Below are positions 1 through 13,100 of a DNA stretch of 64,000 nucleotides, piece by piece. This DNA is from Limnomonas spitsbergensis. Taxonomy: Eukaryota; Chlorophyta; Chlorophyceae; Chlamydomonadales. The position numbers were made by a program, and so were the translations under genes. The notes beneath the pieces are model-generated. The model had not been told where the DNA came from, searched no databases, and saw only the letters and a program-made list of their open reading frames with translations. How positions within the stretch are numbered: position 1 is the stretch's first letter; every line of letters starts with the position of its first letter. The stretch covers positions 1,798,001 through 1,862,000 of the forward strand of contig JAYJMM010000116.1 in NCBI GenBank assembly GCA_037349105.1, given 5' to 3'.

Positions 1-305
1 TCGACCTCATGAACCTGCTGGCTTGAGATCTCTGATCCTGGCATGATTTGCACAGCCCGCTGCGACAAGTTGCTTGCCCCCAACAGCTCCTTCTGGCACC
101 AGCCCTGCCACGCCAGCAGGGAACTCGCAGGTCGCGCATCGATCCCGTCGTCGACCCCTCGCAGGCCGCTGCCTCATCAGGGACTCGGGATACATCGCTC
201 AAGTGTCAGATCGGTGGACATTGAATCAAAAAGAAGAGTCGCAGTCTCAGCAGGACCAGCAGTGGGATCCTCGGGAGCAAGCGAGCTACCCACAGCTTCT
301 CGCAG

Positions 306-414
306 CATGGCCGAGTTCAAGGAACAGGCTTACAACTTCGGCCTGTCGGGCAGAAGTCTGAGTCAGCTCGTGGAGCACGACGATGCAGCCGTACCCGTAA
401 TTCTTGTGCCTCAG
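306..414 (+). CDS. Possible exon of an unidentified upstream gene (weak)
   Basis: A short open segment lies between an acceptor-like CTTCTCGCAG and a donor-like CAG|GTAAAC and contains an ATG at 307. The peptide includes FGLSGRSLSQLVEHDDAAVP, loosely like the start of RhoGAP domains, where an FG..L..L.......VP pattern is common. I could not find a matching exon on either side, and the neighbouring aminopeptidase does not need it. The resemblance rests on about 20 residues and could be chance. It may be the tail of a neighbouring gene or a non-coding stretch. Confidence 0.2.
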
Positions 415-1112
415 GTAAACCCAGGCGCTGTGCAAACAACAGCCCCAGGCGTTCGTTGGTGATGGAGACATGGGGGCAGAGTCTGGGGCATGGCAAACCT
501 GTGGGGCGCTCATCATGGGCGTGGTACTTTTTCCTTGGCAATGGTGCGTCTTGGAGACTGTTTAGGCTCAAGGCCATGCCACCGCATGTACGATGCACCT
601 GATCTCCGAGCATGCAGGGGATCCGTTTCCGTGCTGCCTGCTGCGAGGTCCTGTTTCCACATTCGTGTCCATGTCTTGAAGACTGCGATGAGTACATTAG
701 CTGACTGCACATGCCATACAGTGGTGGGGTCAGATTGATTTCGTTCTGTCTCACTGTTTGTATCAGGGTTTGTACCTGGTTTGTATGCAGGACGTGAACT
801 GATAGGGAGGCGGGTTGTCAGAGGTCGGTGCCTTCAAGAATCCCACGTCAGAAAGGCAAAAAGTCATGACCTCATGCAACATCAGGAGCCCAGCAGCATG
901 CATGATCCAAATTGGGGCCCTCCTGATTCCCGAGGTTCTAGAGGTCGGACATCTGGAGGCATTTGACGTCAGTGCGGTGCTCCTCTCGTTGAGACCAAAT
1001 ATTACAGGACTGCCAAAGTAAACGGAACTCTTTCTGTGAATGATTGCCACCAGAGATCTTCAATGATCTAAGGCAAATCAGTTATGAAAAGGCACGCGAT
1101 CGAACAGCAGCT
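415..1112. other. Left flank before the aminopeptidase, no gene recognised
   Basis: No exon with recognisable protein similarity, no convincing promoter box and no RNA gene is visible here. An in-frame stop (TGA at 1041-1043) precedes the first recognisable aminopeptidase codons. An acceptor-like CCACCAG follows at about 1047-1053, so a further upstream exon, for example one carrying a targeting peptide, cannot be excluded. Confidence 0.4.
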
Positions 1113-4100
1113 ATGGATTTGAATGTCCACGAGCTTTCAGCCTTCCCTCTTCGCACTCCAATTCAGGGTCACCTCGACTCCATGCTGGCTGAGCACACTG
1201 CTGGCGGCTGGGCTGAGGCATGCAGCTTCAAGTGCAAGAGCGGGGAAGTGGGTCAAAACTGAGTAACTCCAAACTGCAGCATTGAACCCTGAACCCTGAC
1301 CGAACCCCTTGAGGCAGGTCCAAGGAGGCAGCCTTAAACCCTGAACCCCCAATCTAAACCAGGGGAGAAAACACATGCAGTGGCAGAGCGGGTTTGCTTC
1401 TGATGTTGGTGGAGGTGTTCAGAAACACCGTGTACGGTGTGTGCCTCAGCTAAAGTTCAGCTACCGTTCAGCTACGTCACGGCCTACAGCCATGGGGGGG
1501 TGGTACGGCTGCTCTGTTGCTTGGGCCACCGACCGTAGGCCGTAATGTGCGGATCCCAACAGTCCTGAGGCGGGTGCCCATGGACGCGCCCTAGACAGTT
1601 TGGTGTGTACCGGACCATACCCTGGCTGCCAGGCTCTCCACAACATGGGACTTATCGGCATAGGCCTGGCTCAATGGCATGGGATGGCTAGCTCAGGGTG
1701 GCAGAGGTTGGCAGAGGCTGGCAGAGGCTAAAGCGTAGGCGCCCCAATGCTGTCCCTGGCTCCCTGCCCTTGCTCCCTCTTGGACAGGTCCTGATCATGT
1801 CAGGATAACCCCAGCAGCCCTATTGCCCCAATGCCCTAAAGCCCCAACGCCCCAATTCCCCAATGCCTTTAAGCCCCAATGCCCCAATGCCTCAATGCCT
1901 TCCCTGGCCCTTCTCCCCGCTTGGACAGATCCTTATCATGCCGGGGGGCCCGGGCGGCAAGGCCTCTAAACTCTTCCTAGGAGTGGAGCAAGTGGGCGAT
2001 ATCTGGGCCACGGCGGCTCTTGCAAAGCTGCCCCCAGGTGTGTGCTCTGACTGGCTGGCCCGACAGCAAGAAGCAGCCCTCATATGAGGAGGAGTGTCTA
2101 CACACCCATGTAGCATTTTTTACGAAAGGGCCAGGCTGAGCGGGTGGCGTCCTTAACAGGTGTAAGAAAGACGATAGAAAGAAAGCTACGCCCCGTGGGA
2201 GGCGTGACAGTTGAGGAAACAGCGCAGTCTGGGCCGAAGCCACATACCGCGCCGTTACCGCCAGGTCAAGCGGGTTAGCCTACTTGATAGGCGTATTATT
2301 TGCAAGGGAAACAATGTCGTGCAGTTGCGATGTGTGTTCCACTGTTGCAGCCCCCCCCTGTTGGCCAACTCCTTTTTGTTGGGTGCTCCATATGCCTGTG
2401 GTACAGGAACGTACGAGTTGCAGACGCCCGGCACGCCTTCACGCAAGCAGGCAGATAGTATGGCCCTGGGATTCCTCTTGGGATGCTACAGCTTCACACG
2501 GTGGGTGGGTGTGGATGTGTGGAATGCCACAGCTTCACACGGTGGGTGGGTGTGGATGTGTGGTATGCCACAGCTTCACACGGTGGGAGGGTGTGGATGT
2601 GTGCATTGCCATAGCTTCACACGGTGGGTGGGTGTGGATGTGTGCATTGCCACAGCTTCACACGGTGGGTGGGTGTGGATGTGTGGAATGCCACAGCTTC
2701 ACACGGTAGGTGGGTGTGGATGTGTGGAATGCCACAGCTTCACACGGTGGGAGGGTGTGGATGTGTGCATTGCCATAGCTTCACATGGTGGGTGGGTGTG
2801 GATGTGTGGTATGCCACAGCTTCACACGGTGGGAGGGTGTGGATGTGTGCATTGCCATAGCTTCACACGTTGGGTGGGTGTGGATGTGTGCATTGCCACA
2901 GCTTCACACGGTGGGTGGGTGTGGATGTGTGGAATGCCACAGCTTCACACGGTAGGTGGGTGTGGATGTGTGGAATGCCACAGCTTCACACGGTAGGTGG
3001 GTGTGGATGTGTGGAATGCCACAGTTTCACACGGTGGGTGGGTGTGGATGTGTGGAATGCCACAGCTTCACACGGTAGGTGGGTGTGGATGTGTGGGATG
3101 CCACAGTTTCACACGGTAGGTGGGTGTGGATGTGTGGAATGCCACAGCTTCACACGGTGGGAGGGTGTGGATGTGTGCATTGCCATAGCTTCACATGGTG
3201 GGTGGGTGTGGATGTGTGGTATGCCACAGCTTCACACGGTGGGAGGGTGTGGATGTGTGCATTGCCATAGCTTCACACGTTGGGTGGGTGTGGATGTGTG
3301 CATTGCCACAGCTTCACACGGTGGGTGGGTGTGGATGTGTGGAATGCCACAGCTTCACACGGTAGGTGGGTGTGGATGTGTGGAATGCCACAGCTTCACA
3401 CGGTAGGTGGGTGTGGATGTGTGGAATGCCACAGTTTCACACGGTGGGTGGGCGTGGATGTGTGGAATGCCACAGCTTCACACGGTAGGTGGGTGTGGAT
3501 GTGTGGGATGCCACAGTTTCACACGGTAGGTGGGTGTGGATGTGTGGAATGCCACAGCTTCACACGGAAGGTGGATGTGGATGTGTGGAATGCCACAGTT
3601 TCACACGGTAGGTGGGTGTGGATGTGTGGAATGCCACAGCTTCACACGGTGGGTGGGTGTGGAGGTGTGGAATTCCATAGCTTCACACCGTAGGTGGGTG
3701 TGGACAGTATCACACGATAGGTGGGTGTGGATGTGTGGGTTTGTGGGTGTGGATAAGCTGGTGATTGTCTGGGTGTGAGGTGGGTGTGAGCATGTGCCAC
3801 TTAGAGTGGGAAAAAGTGTATGATAAGTGGCTGGGTGCATGGGTGGGTGTAAGTTTAGCATGGCTGTGTATGTACCAATAGGTGCATTTTCTATCATGCC
3901 CTTGTCTTGCCCCACCCACATGTCCCCTTTCCCCGCCCTCCAGGTACAAGTCCAAGGGCAAGAGCCCTCCTTCCACGGAGCAAGAGCAGGACGGCTCTCA
4001 GCCTGTGCGCAAGCCCTGCCTGGTGTGGCCGCCAGGGGCTGACAGGTGAGGAACACAATTCTCCCGCCTTCGCAGACCGCGTTGGGTTGGGGATCGGTCG

Positions 4101-7100
4101 GTATGTGTCCCTCCACTCACCCGCATTCAGCCAGCATGTGTCGCTCCACTCACCCGCATCAAGCCTGTATGTGTCCCTCCACTCACCCGCATCAAGCCAG
4201 GATGTGTCCCTCCACTCACCCGCATCAAGCCATGATGTGTCCCTCCACTCACCCGCATCAAGCCAGGATGTGTCCCTCCACTCACCCGCATTAAGCCTGT
4301 ATGTGTCCCTCCACTCACCCGCATCCAGCCCGCATGTGTCCCTACACTCACCCGCATCAAGCCAGTATGTGTCCCTCCACTCACCCACATCAAGCCAGTA
4401 TGTGTCCCTCCACTCACCCACATCAAGCTAGCATATTGCCCTCCACTCACCCGCATCAAGCCAGTATGTGTCCCTCCACTCACCCGCATCAAGCCATTAT
4501 GTATCCATCCACTCACCCACATCAAGCCAGTATGCGTCCCTCCACTCACCCGCATCAAGCCAGGATGTGTCCCTCCACTCACCCACATCAAGCTAGCATA
4601 TTGCCCTCCACTCACCCGCATCAAGCCAGGATGTGTCCCTCCACTCACCCGCATCAAGCCAGTATGTATCCCTCCACTCACCCGCATCAAGCCAGTAAGT
4701 GTCCCTCCACTCGCCCGCATCCAGCCAGCATGTGTCCCTCCACTCACCCGCATCAAGCCAGCATGTGTCCCTCCACTCACCCGCATCCAGCCAGCATGTG
4801 TCCCTCCACTCACCCGCATTCAGCCAGCATGTGTCCCTCCACTCACCCGCATCAAGCCAGTATGTGTCCCTCCACTCACCCGCATCAAGCCAGCATGTGT
4901 CCCTCCACTCACCCGCATCCAGCCCGCATGTGTCCCTCCACTCACCCGCATCAAGCCAGGATGTGTCCCTCCACTCACCCACATCAAGCTAGCATATTGC
5001 CCTCCACTCACCCGCATCAAGCCAGGATGTTTCCCTCTACTCACCCACATCAAGCTAGCATATTGCCCTCCACTCACCCACATCAAGCTAGCATCTTGCC
5101 CTCCACTCACCCGCATCAAGCCAGTATGTGTCCCTCTATTCGCCCGCATCAGGCCAGTGCCCCCACCTTCATACCATGCTGGATTGGCCCGCATTGTCCA
5201 GCAGGGTGTGAGATGGACCCGCTCTCCTGGCTGTCTTGCTGCATGAGGAGTGCACAGTGGTGCACCGTGCGGGTAGCCCGGGCTGCTTGGCTGAGGCAGG
5301 GCCCTACATCATGGCCCTTTTCCCCTGGGCTCAGCGTTTCTTTAACCCTACACCAATTGCTCCCTGCCTCCCACTTGCCAGCAGCATTCCCCCCCCCCCT
5401 TCTCTTTATTTGTCCCTGCCAGCCCCTTGTCAGCATCATGTCCCCAGCCCCTCCCCCTTCCCCGCTACCCCTGCTCCCTGACTGCTCAGGTTATCGGTCC
5501 AGTCGCTGGCCGAGGCCACGTTCCTCACCCGCGACCTCATCACCACGCCCGCAGAGGACATGGGGCCCCAGCACCTGGTGGCGGAGGCGCAGGAGATGGC
5601 AGCTAGGCACCCGGGAGCTGATATCAGCATAATACAAGGAGATGAGCTGTTGGAACAGGTGGGGGGGGCAGGCCTGGTACCGGGTAGGGGGGTGGACTGG
5701 TGGGGGATATGGGGCAGTTGCACCTGGTGGCGGAGACGCAGGCAACGGCAGATAAGCAGCCGGGAGATGATATCTGTGCGATCCAGGGAGATGAGCTGCT
5801 GGAACAGGTGGGGGGGGGGCAGGCCTGATACTTAATAGGGAGACTAGTAGCTGGAAGAGGTAGAGGTGCAGGGTTGATACTTAATAGGGAGATGAGCTGC
5901 TGGAACAGGTGGGGGGGGCAGGGCTGGTGCTTGGTAGGGGTGTGAGCTGCTGGGAGAAGTAGGGGTTCAGGGTTGATACTTAATAGGGAGATGAGCTGTT
6001 GGAACAGGTGGGGGGGGCAGGGCTGGTGCTTGGTAGAGGTGTGAGCTGCTGGGAGAAGTAGGGGTTCAGGGTTGATACTTAATAGGGAGATGAGCTGTTG
6101 GAACAGGTAGCAGGCTTGGTACTGGGTAGGGGCGTGAGCTGATGGGGGATGTGATGCTGCTGCACTTGGTGGCAGTTGTGCAGGCGATATCAGCAGGGTG
6201 CTGGGGGGGACTGAGAGTGTTGTCACTTGTCAGTAGATGAGCTGTTCAGGGGGTGGGGTGAAGGGGTACAGTATGTATACAAATGTGTGGAGTGGGGTGA
6301 TAGGGTATAGGGTACGGGGTGGATACAAATGTGTGGTGTGGGGTGATAGGGTATAGGGTACAGGGTGTATACAAATGTGTGGAGTGGGGTGATAGGGTAT
6401 AGGGTGGATACACATGTGTGGGGTGATAGGGTATATGGTACGGGGTGGATACAAATGTGTGGGGTGATAGGGTATAGGGTGGATACACATGTGTGGTGTG
6501 GGGTGATAGGGTATAGGGTACAGGGTGGATACAAATGTGTGGTGTGGGGTGATAGGGTATAGGGTACAGGGTGGATACAAATGTGTGGAGTGGGGTGATA
6601 GGGTATAGGGTGGATACACATGTGTGGGGTGATAGGGTATATGGTACGGGGTGGATACAAATGTGTGGTGTGGGGTGATAGGGTATAGGGTACAGGGTGT
6701 ATACAAATGTGTGGAGTGGGGTGATAGGGTACGGGGTGGATACACATGTGTGGGGTGATAGGGTATAGGGTACAGGGTGGATACAAATGTGTGGGGTGAT
6801 AGGGTATAGGGTACGGGGTGGATACATATGTGTGGTGTGGGGTGATAGGGTATAGGGTACAGGGTGTATACAAATGTGTGGAGTGGGGTGATAGGGTACG
6901 GGGTGGATACACATATGTGGGGTGATAGGGTATAGGGTACAGGGTGGATACAAATGTGTGGTGTGGGGTGATAGGGTATAGGGTACAGGGTGGATACAAA
7001 TGTGTGGGGTGATAGGGTATATGGTACAGGGTGGATACAAATGTGTGGAGTGGGGTGAGAGGGTATAGGGTACAGGGTGCATACAAATGTGTGGTGTGGG

Positions 7101-10100
7101 GTGATAGGGCATATGGTATAGGGTGTATACAAATGTGTGGTGTGGGGTGATAGAGTATAGGGTACAGGGTGCATACAAATGTGTGGTGTGGGGTGATAGA
7201 GTATAGGGTACAGGGTGTATACAAATGTGTGGTGTGGGGTGATAGGGTATAGGGTACAGGGTGGATACAAATGTGTGGTGTGGGGTGATAGGGTATAGGG
7301 TACAGGGTGGATACAAATGTGTGGTGTGGGGTGATAGAGTATAGGGTACAGGGTGTATACAAATGTGTGGTGTAGGGTGATAGGGTATAGGGTACAGGGT
7401 GGATACAAATGTGTGGTGTGGGGTGATAGAGTATAGGGTACAGGGTGCATACAAATGTGTGGTGTGGGGTGATAGGGTATAGGGTACAGGGTGCATACAA
7501 ATGTGTGGTGTGGGGTGATAGGGTATAGGGTACAGGGTGCATACAAATGTGTGGTGTGGGGTGATAGGGTATAGGGTACAGGGTGGATACAAATGTGTGG
7601 TGTGATAGGGTATAGGGTACAGGGTGGATACAAATGTGTGGGGTGATAGGGTATAGAGTACAGGGTGTATACAAATGTGTGGTGTGGGGTGATAGGGTAT
7701 AGGGTACAGGGTGTATACAAATGTGTGGTGTGGGGTGATAGGGTATAGGGTACAGGGTGGATACAAATGTGTGGTGTGGGGTGATAGGGTATAGGGTACA
7801 GGGTGGATACAAATGTGTGGGGTGATAGGGTATAGGGTACAGGGTGGATACAAATGTGTGGGGTGATAGGGTATAGAGTACAGGGTGTATACAAATGTGT
7901 GGTGTGGGGTGATAGATTATAGGGTACAGGGTGCATACAAATGTGTGGTGTGGGGTGATAGGGTATAGGGTACAGGGTGGATACAAATGAGTGGAGTGGG
8001 GTGATAGTGTATAGGGTACAGGGTGGATACAGATGTGTGGTGTGGGGTGATAGGGTATAGGGTACATGGTGGATACAAATGTGTGGTGTGGGGTGATAGG
8101 GTATAGGGTACAGGGTGCATACAAATGTGTGGTGTGGGGTGATAGGGTATAGGGTACAGGGTGTATACAAATGTGTGGTGTGGGGTGATAGGGCATAGGG
8201 TATAGGGTGTATACAAATGTGTGGTGTGGGGTGATAGGGTATAGGGTACAGGGTGGATACAAATGTGTGGTGTGGGGTGATAGGGCATAGGGTATAGGGT
8301 GTATACAAATGTGTGGTGTGGGGTGATAGGGCATAGGGTATAGGGTGTATACAAATGTGTGGTGTGGGGTGATAGGGCATAGGGTATAGGGTGTATACAA
8401 ATGTGTGGTGTGGGGTGATAGGGTATAGGGTACATGGTGGATACAAATGTGTGGTGTGGGGTGATAGGGCATAGGGTATAGGGTGTATACAAATGTGTGG
8501 TGTGGGGTGATAGGGTATAGGGTACAGGGTGGATACAAATGTGTGGTGTGGGGTGATAGGGTATAGGGTATAGGGTGGATACAAATGTGTGGTGTGGGGT
8601 GATAGGGTATATGGTACATGGTGGATACAAATGTGTGGTGTGGGGTGATAGGGTATAGGGTACATGGTGGATACAAATGTGTGGTGTGGGGTGATAGGGT
8701 ATAGAGTACAGGGTGGATACAAATGTGTGGAGTGGGGTGATAGGGTATAGGGTGGATACACATGTGTGGGGTGATAGGGTATATGGTACGGGGTGGATAC
8801 AAATGTGTGGTGTGGGGTGATAGGGTATAGGGTACAGGGTGTATACAAATGTGTGGAGTGGGGTGATAGGGTATAGGGTGGATACACATGTGTGGGGTGA
8901 TAGGGTATAGGGTACGGGGTGGATACAAATGTGTGGTGTGGGGTGATAGGGTATAGGGTACAGGGTGTATACAAATGTGTGGAGTGGGGTGATAGGGTAT
9001 AGGGTGGATACACATGTGTGGGGTGATAGGGTATATGGTACGGGGTGGATACAAATGTGTGGGGTGATAGGGTATAGGGTGGATACACATGTGTGGTGTG
9101 GGGTGATAGGGTATAGGGTACAGGGTGGATACAAATGTGTGGTGTGGGGTGATAGGGTATAGGGTACAGGGTGGATACAAATGTGTGGAGTGGGGTGATA
9201 GGGTATAGGGTGGATACACATGTGTGGGGTGATAGGGTATATGGTACGGGGTGGATACAAATGTGTGGTGTGGGGTGATAGGGTATAGGGTACAGGGTGT
9301 ATACAAATGTGTGGAGTGGGGTGATAGGGTACGGGGTGGATACACATGTGTGGGGTGATAGGGTATAGGGTACAGGGTGGATACAAATGTGTGGGGTGAT
9401 AGGGTATAGGGTACGGGGTGGATACATATGTGTGGTGTGGGGTGATAGGGTATAGGGTACAGGGTGTATACAAATGTGTGGAGTGGGGTGATAGGGTACG
9501 GGGTGGATACACATATGTGGGGTGATAGGGTATAGGGTACAGGGTGGATACAAATGTGTGGTGTGGGGTGATAGGGTATAGGGTACAGGGTGGATACAAA
9601 TGTGTGGGGTGATAGGGTATATGGTACAGGGTGGATACAAATGTGTGGAGTGGGGTGAGAGGGTATAGGGTACAGGGTGCATACAAATGTGTGGTGTGGG
9701 GTGATAGGGCATATGGTATAGGGTGTATACAAATGTGTGGTGTGGGGTGATAGAGTATAGGGTACAGGGTGCATACAAATGTGTGGTGTGGGGTGATAGA
9801 GTATAGGGTACAGGGTGTATACAAATGTGTGGTGTGGGGTGATAGGGTATAGGGTACAGGGTGGATACAAATGTGTGGTGTGGGGTGATAGGGTATAGGG
9901 TACAGGGTGGATACAAATGTGTGGTGTGGGGTGATAGAGTATAGGGTACAGGGTGTATACAAATGTGTGGTGTAGGGTGATAGGGTATAGGGTACAGGGT
10001 GGATACAAATGTGTGGTGTGGGGTGATAGAGTATAGGGTACAGGGTGCATACAAATGTGTGGTGTGGGGTGATAGGGTATAGGGTACAGGGTGCATACAA

Positions 10101-13100
10101 ATGTGTGGTGTGGGGTGATAGGGTATAGGGTACAGGGTGCATACAAATGTGTGGTGTGGGGTGATAGGGTATAGGGTACAGGGTGGATACAAATGTGTGG
10201 TGTGATAGGGTATAGGGTACAGGGTGGATACAAATGTGTGGGGTGATAGGGTATAGAGTACAGGGTGTATACAAATGTGTGGTGTGGGGTGATAGGGTAT
10301 AGGGTACAGGGTGTATACAAATGTGTGGTGTGGGGTGATAGGGTATAGGGTACAGGGTGGATACAAATGTGTGGTGTGGGGTGATAGGGTATAGGGTACA
10401 GGGTGGATACAAATGTGTGGGGTGATAGGGTATAGGGTACAGGGTGGATACAAATGTGTGGGGTGATAGGGTATAGAGTACAGGGTGTATACAAATGTGT
10501 GGTGTGGGGTGATAGATTATAGGGTACAGGGTGCATACAAATGTGTGGTGTGGGGTGATAGGGTATAGGGTACAGGGTGGATACAAATGAGTGGAGTGGG
10601 GTGATAGTGTATAGGGTACAGGGTGGATACAGATGTGTGGTGTGGGGTGATAGGGTATAGGGTACATGGTGGATACAAATGTGTGGTGTGGGGTGATAGG
10701 TATAGGGTACAGGGTGCATACAAATGTGTGGTGTGGGGTGATAGGGTATAGGGTACAGGGTGTATACAAATGTGTGGTGTGGGGTGATAGGGCATAGGGT
10801 ATAGGGTGTATACAAATGTGTGGTGTGGGGTGATAGGGTATAGGGTACAGGGTGGATACAAATGTGTGGTGTGGGGTGATAGGGCATAGGGTATAGGGTG
10901 TATACAAATGTGTGGTGTGGGGTGATAGGGCATAGGGTATAGGGTGTATACAAATGTGTGGTGTGGGGTGATAGGGCATAGGGTATAGGGTGTATACAAA
11001 TGTGTGGTGTGGGGTGATAGGGTATAGGGTACATGGTGGATACAAATGTGTGGTGTGGGGTGATAGGGCATAGGGTATAGGGTGTATACAAATGTGTGGT
11101 GTGGGGTGATAGGGTATAGGGTACAGGGTGGATACAAATGTGTGGTGTGGGGTGATAGGGTATAGGGTATAGGGTGGATACAAATGTGTGGTGTGGGGTG
11201 ATAGGGTATATGGTACATGGTGGATACAAATGTGTGGTGTGGGGTGATAGGGTATAGGGTACATGGTGGATACAAATGTGTGGTGTGGGGTGATAGGGTA
11301 TAGAGTACAGGGTGGATACAAATGTGTGGAGTGGGGTGATAGGGTATAGGGTGGATACACATGTGTGGGGTGATAGGGTATATGGTACGGGGTGGATACA
11401 AATGTGTGGTGTGGGGTGATAGGGTATAGGGTACAGGGTGTATACAAATGTGTGGAGTGGGGTGATAGGGTACGGGGTGGATACACATGTGTGGGGTGAT
11501 AGGGTATAGGGTACAGGGTGGATACAAATGTGTGGGGTGATAGGGTATAGGGTACGGGGTGGATACATATGTGTGGTGTGGGGTGATAGGGTATAGGGTA
11601 CAGGGTGTATACAAATGTGTGGAGTGGGTTGATAGGGTATAGGGTACAGGGTGGATACAAATGTGTGGGGTGATAGGGTATAGGGTACGGGGTGGATACA
11701 TATGTGTGGTGTGGGGTGATAGGGTATAGGGTATAGGGTGTATACAAATGTGTGGTGTGGGGTGATAGGGTATAGGGTACAGGGTGGATACAAATGTGTG
11801 ATGTGGGGTGATAGGGTATAGGGTACAGGGTGCATACAAATGTGTGGTGTTGGGTGATAGGGTATATGGTACAGGGTGTATACAAATGTGTGGTGTGGGG
11901 TGATAGGGTATAGGGTACAGGGTGGATACAAATGTGTGGTGTTGGGTGATAGGGTATAGGGTACATGGTGCATACAAATGTGTGGTGTGGGGTGATAGGG
12001 TATAGGGTACAGGGTGGATACAAATGTGTGGTGTTGGGTGATAGGGTATATGGTACAGGGTGGATACAAATGTGTGGTGTGGGGTGATAGGGTATAGGGT
12101 ACAGGGTGTATACAAATGTGTGGTGTGGGGTGATAGGGTATAGGGTACAGGGTGGATACAAATGTGTGGTGTGGGGTGATAGGGTATAGGGTACAGGGTG
12201 CATACAAATGTGTGGTGTGGGGTGATAGGGTATAGGGTATAGGGTGGATACAAATGTGTGGTGTGGGGTGATAGGGTATAGGGTACATGGTGGATACAAA
12301 TGTGTGGTGTGGGGTGATAGGGTATAGGGTACAGGATGTATACAAATGTGTGGTGTGGGGTGATAGGGTATAGGGTACAGGGTGGATACAAATGTGTGGT
12401 GTGGGGTGATGGAGTATAGGGTACAGGGTGGATACAAATGTGTGGTGTAGGGTGATAGGGTATAGGGTACAGGGTGCATACAAATGTGTGGTGTGGGGTG
12501 ATAGGGTATAGGGTACAGGGTGGATACAAATGTGTGGTGTGGGGTGATGGAGTATAGGGTACAGGGTGGATACAAATGTGTGGTGTAGGGTGATAGGGTA
12601 TAGGGTACAGGGTGCATACAAATGTGTGGTGTGGGGTGATAGGGTATAGGGTACAGGGTGCATACAAATGTGTGGTGTGGGGTGATAGGGTATAGAGTAC
12701 AGGGTGTATACAAATGTGTGGGGTGATAGGGTATAGGGTACAGGGTGGATACAAATGTGTGGAGTGGGCTTGGCTGTTGGCCCCCGCTTGACTATTGTTG
12801 CTGCATTGTTTTACATTCAGAACTACCCAGCGATTCACACTGTGGGAAGGGCAAGCCATCGACCTCCAGCTCTCATCGAAATCAGGTGACCTCTAATGCC
12901 CTGCACTCTAGACCCTAGCCTGCAGCTGCACCCCTAGCGTGCAACTGTCATCAAAATCAGGTGACCTCTTTTGCCCTGGACCCTAACCCCTGGCCTGCAA
13001 CTACCCCCCTAGCCTGCAACTGTCATTGATATCAGGTGAACTCCTATGCCCTGAACTCTAACCCCTAGCCTGCAGCTGCACCCCTAACCTGCAACTGTCA

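Noticed and set aside
6223..12713. Minus-strand open frames of 1400-2100 codons rich in His, Pro, Thr and Tyr
   Set aside because: They are translations of the 46-bp intronic array inside an intact plus-strand gene. The unit has no stop in several minus frames, so length is not evidence of coding.
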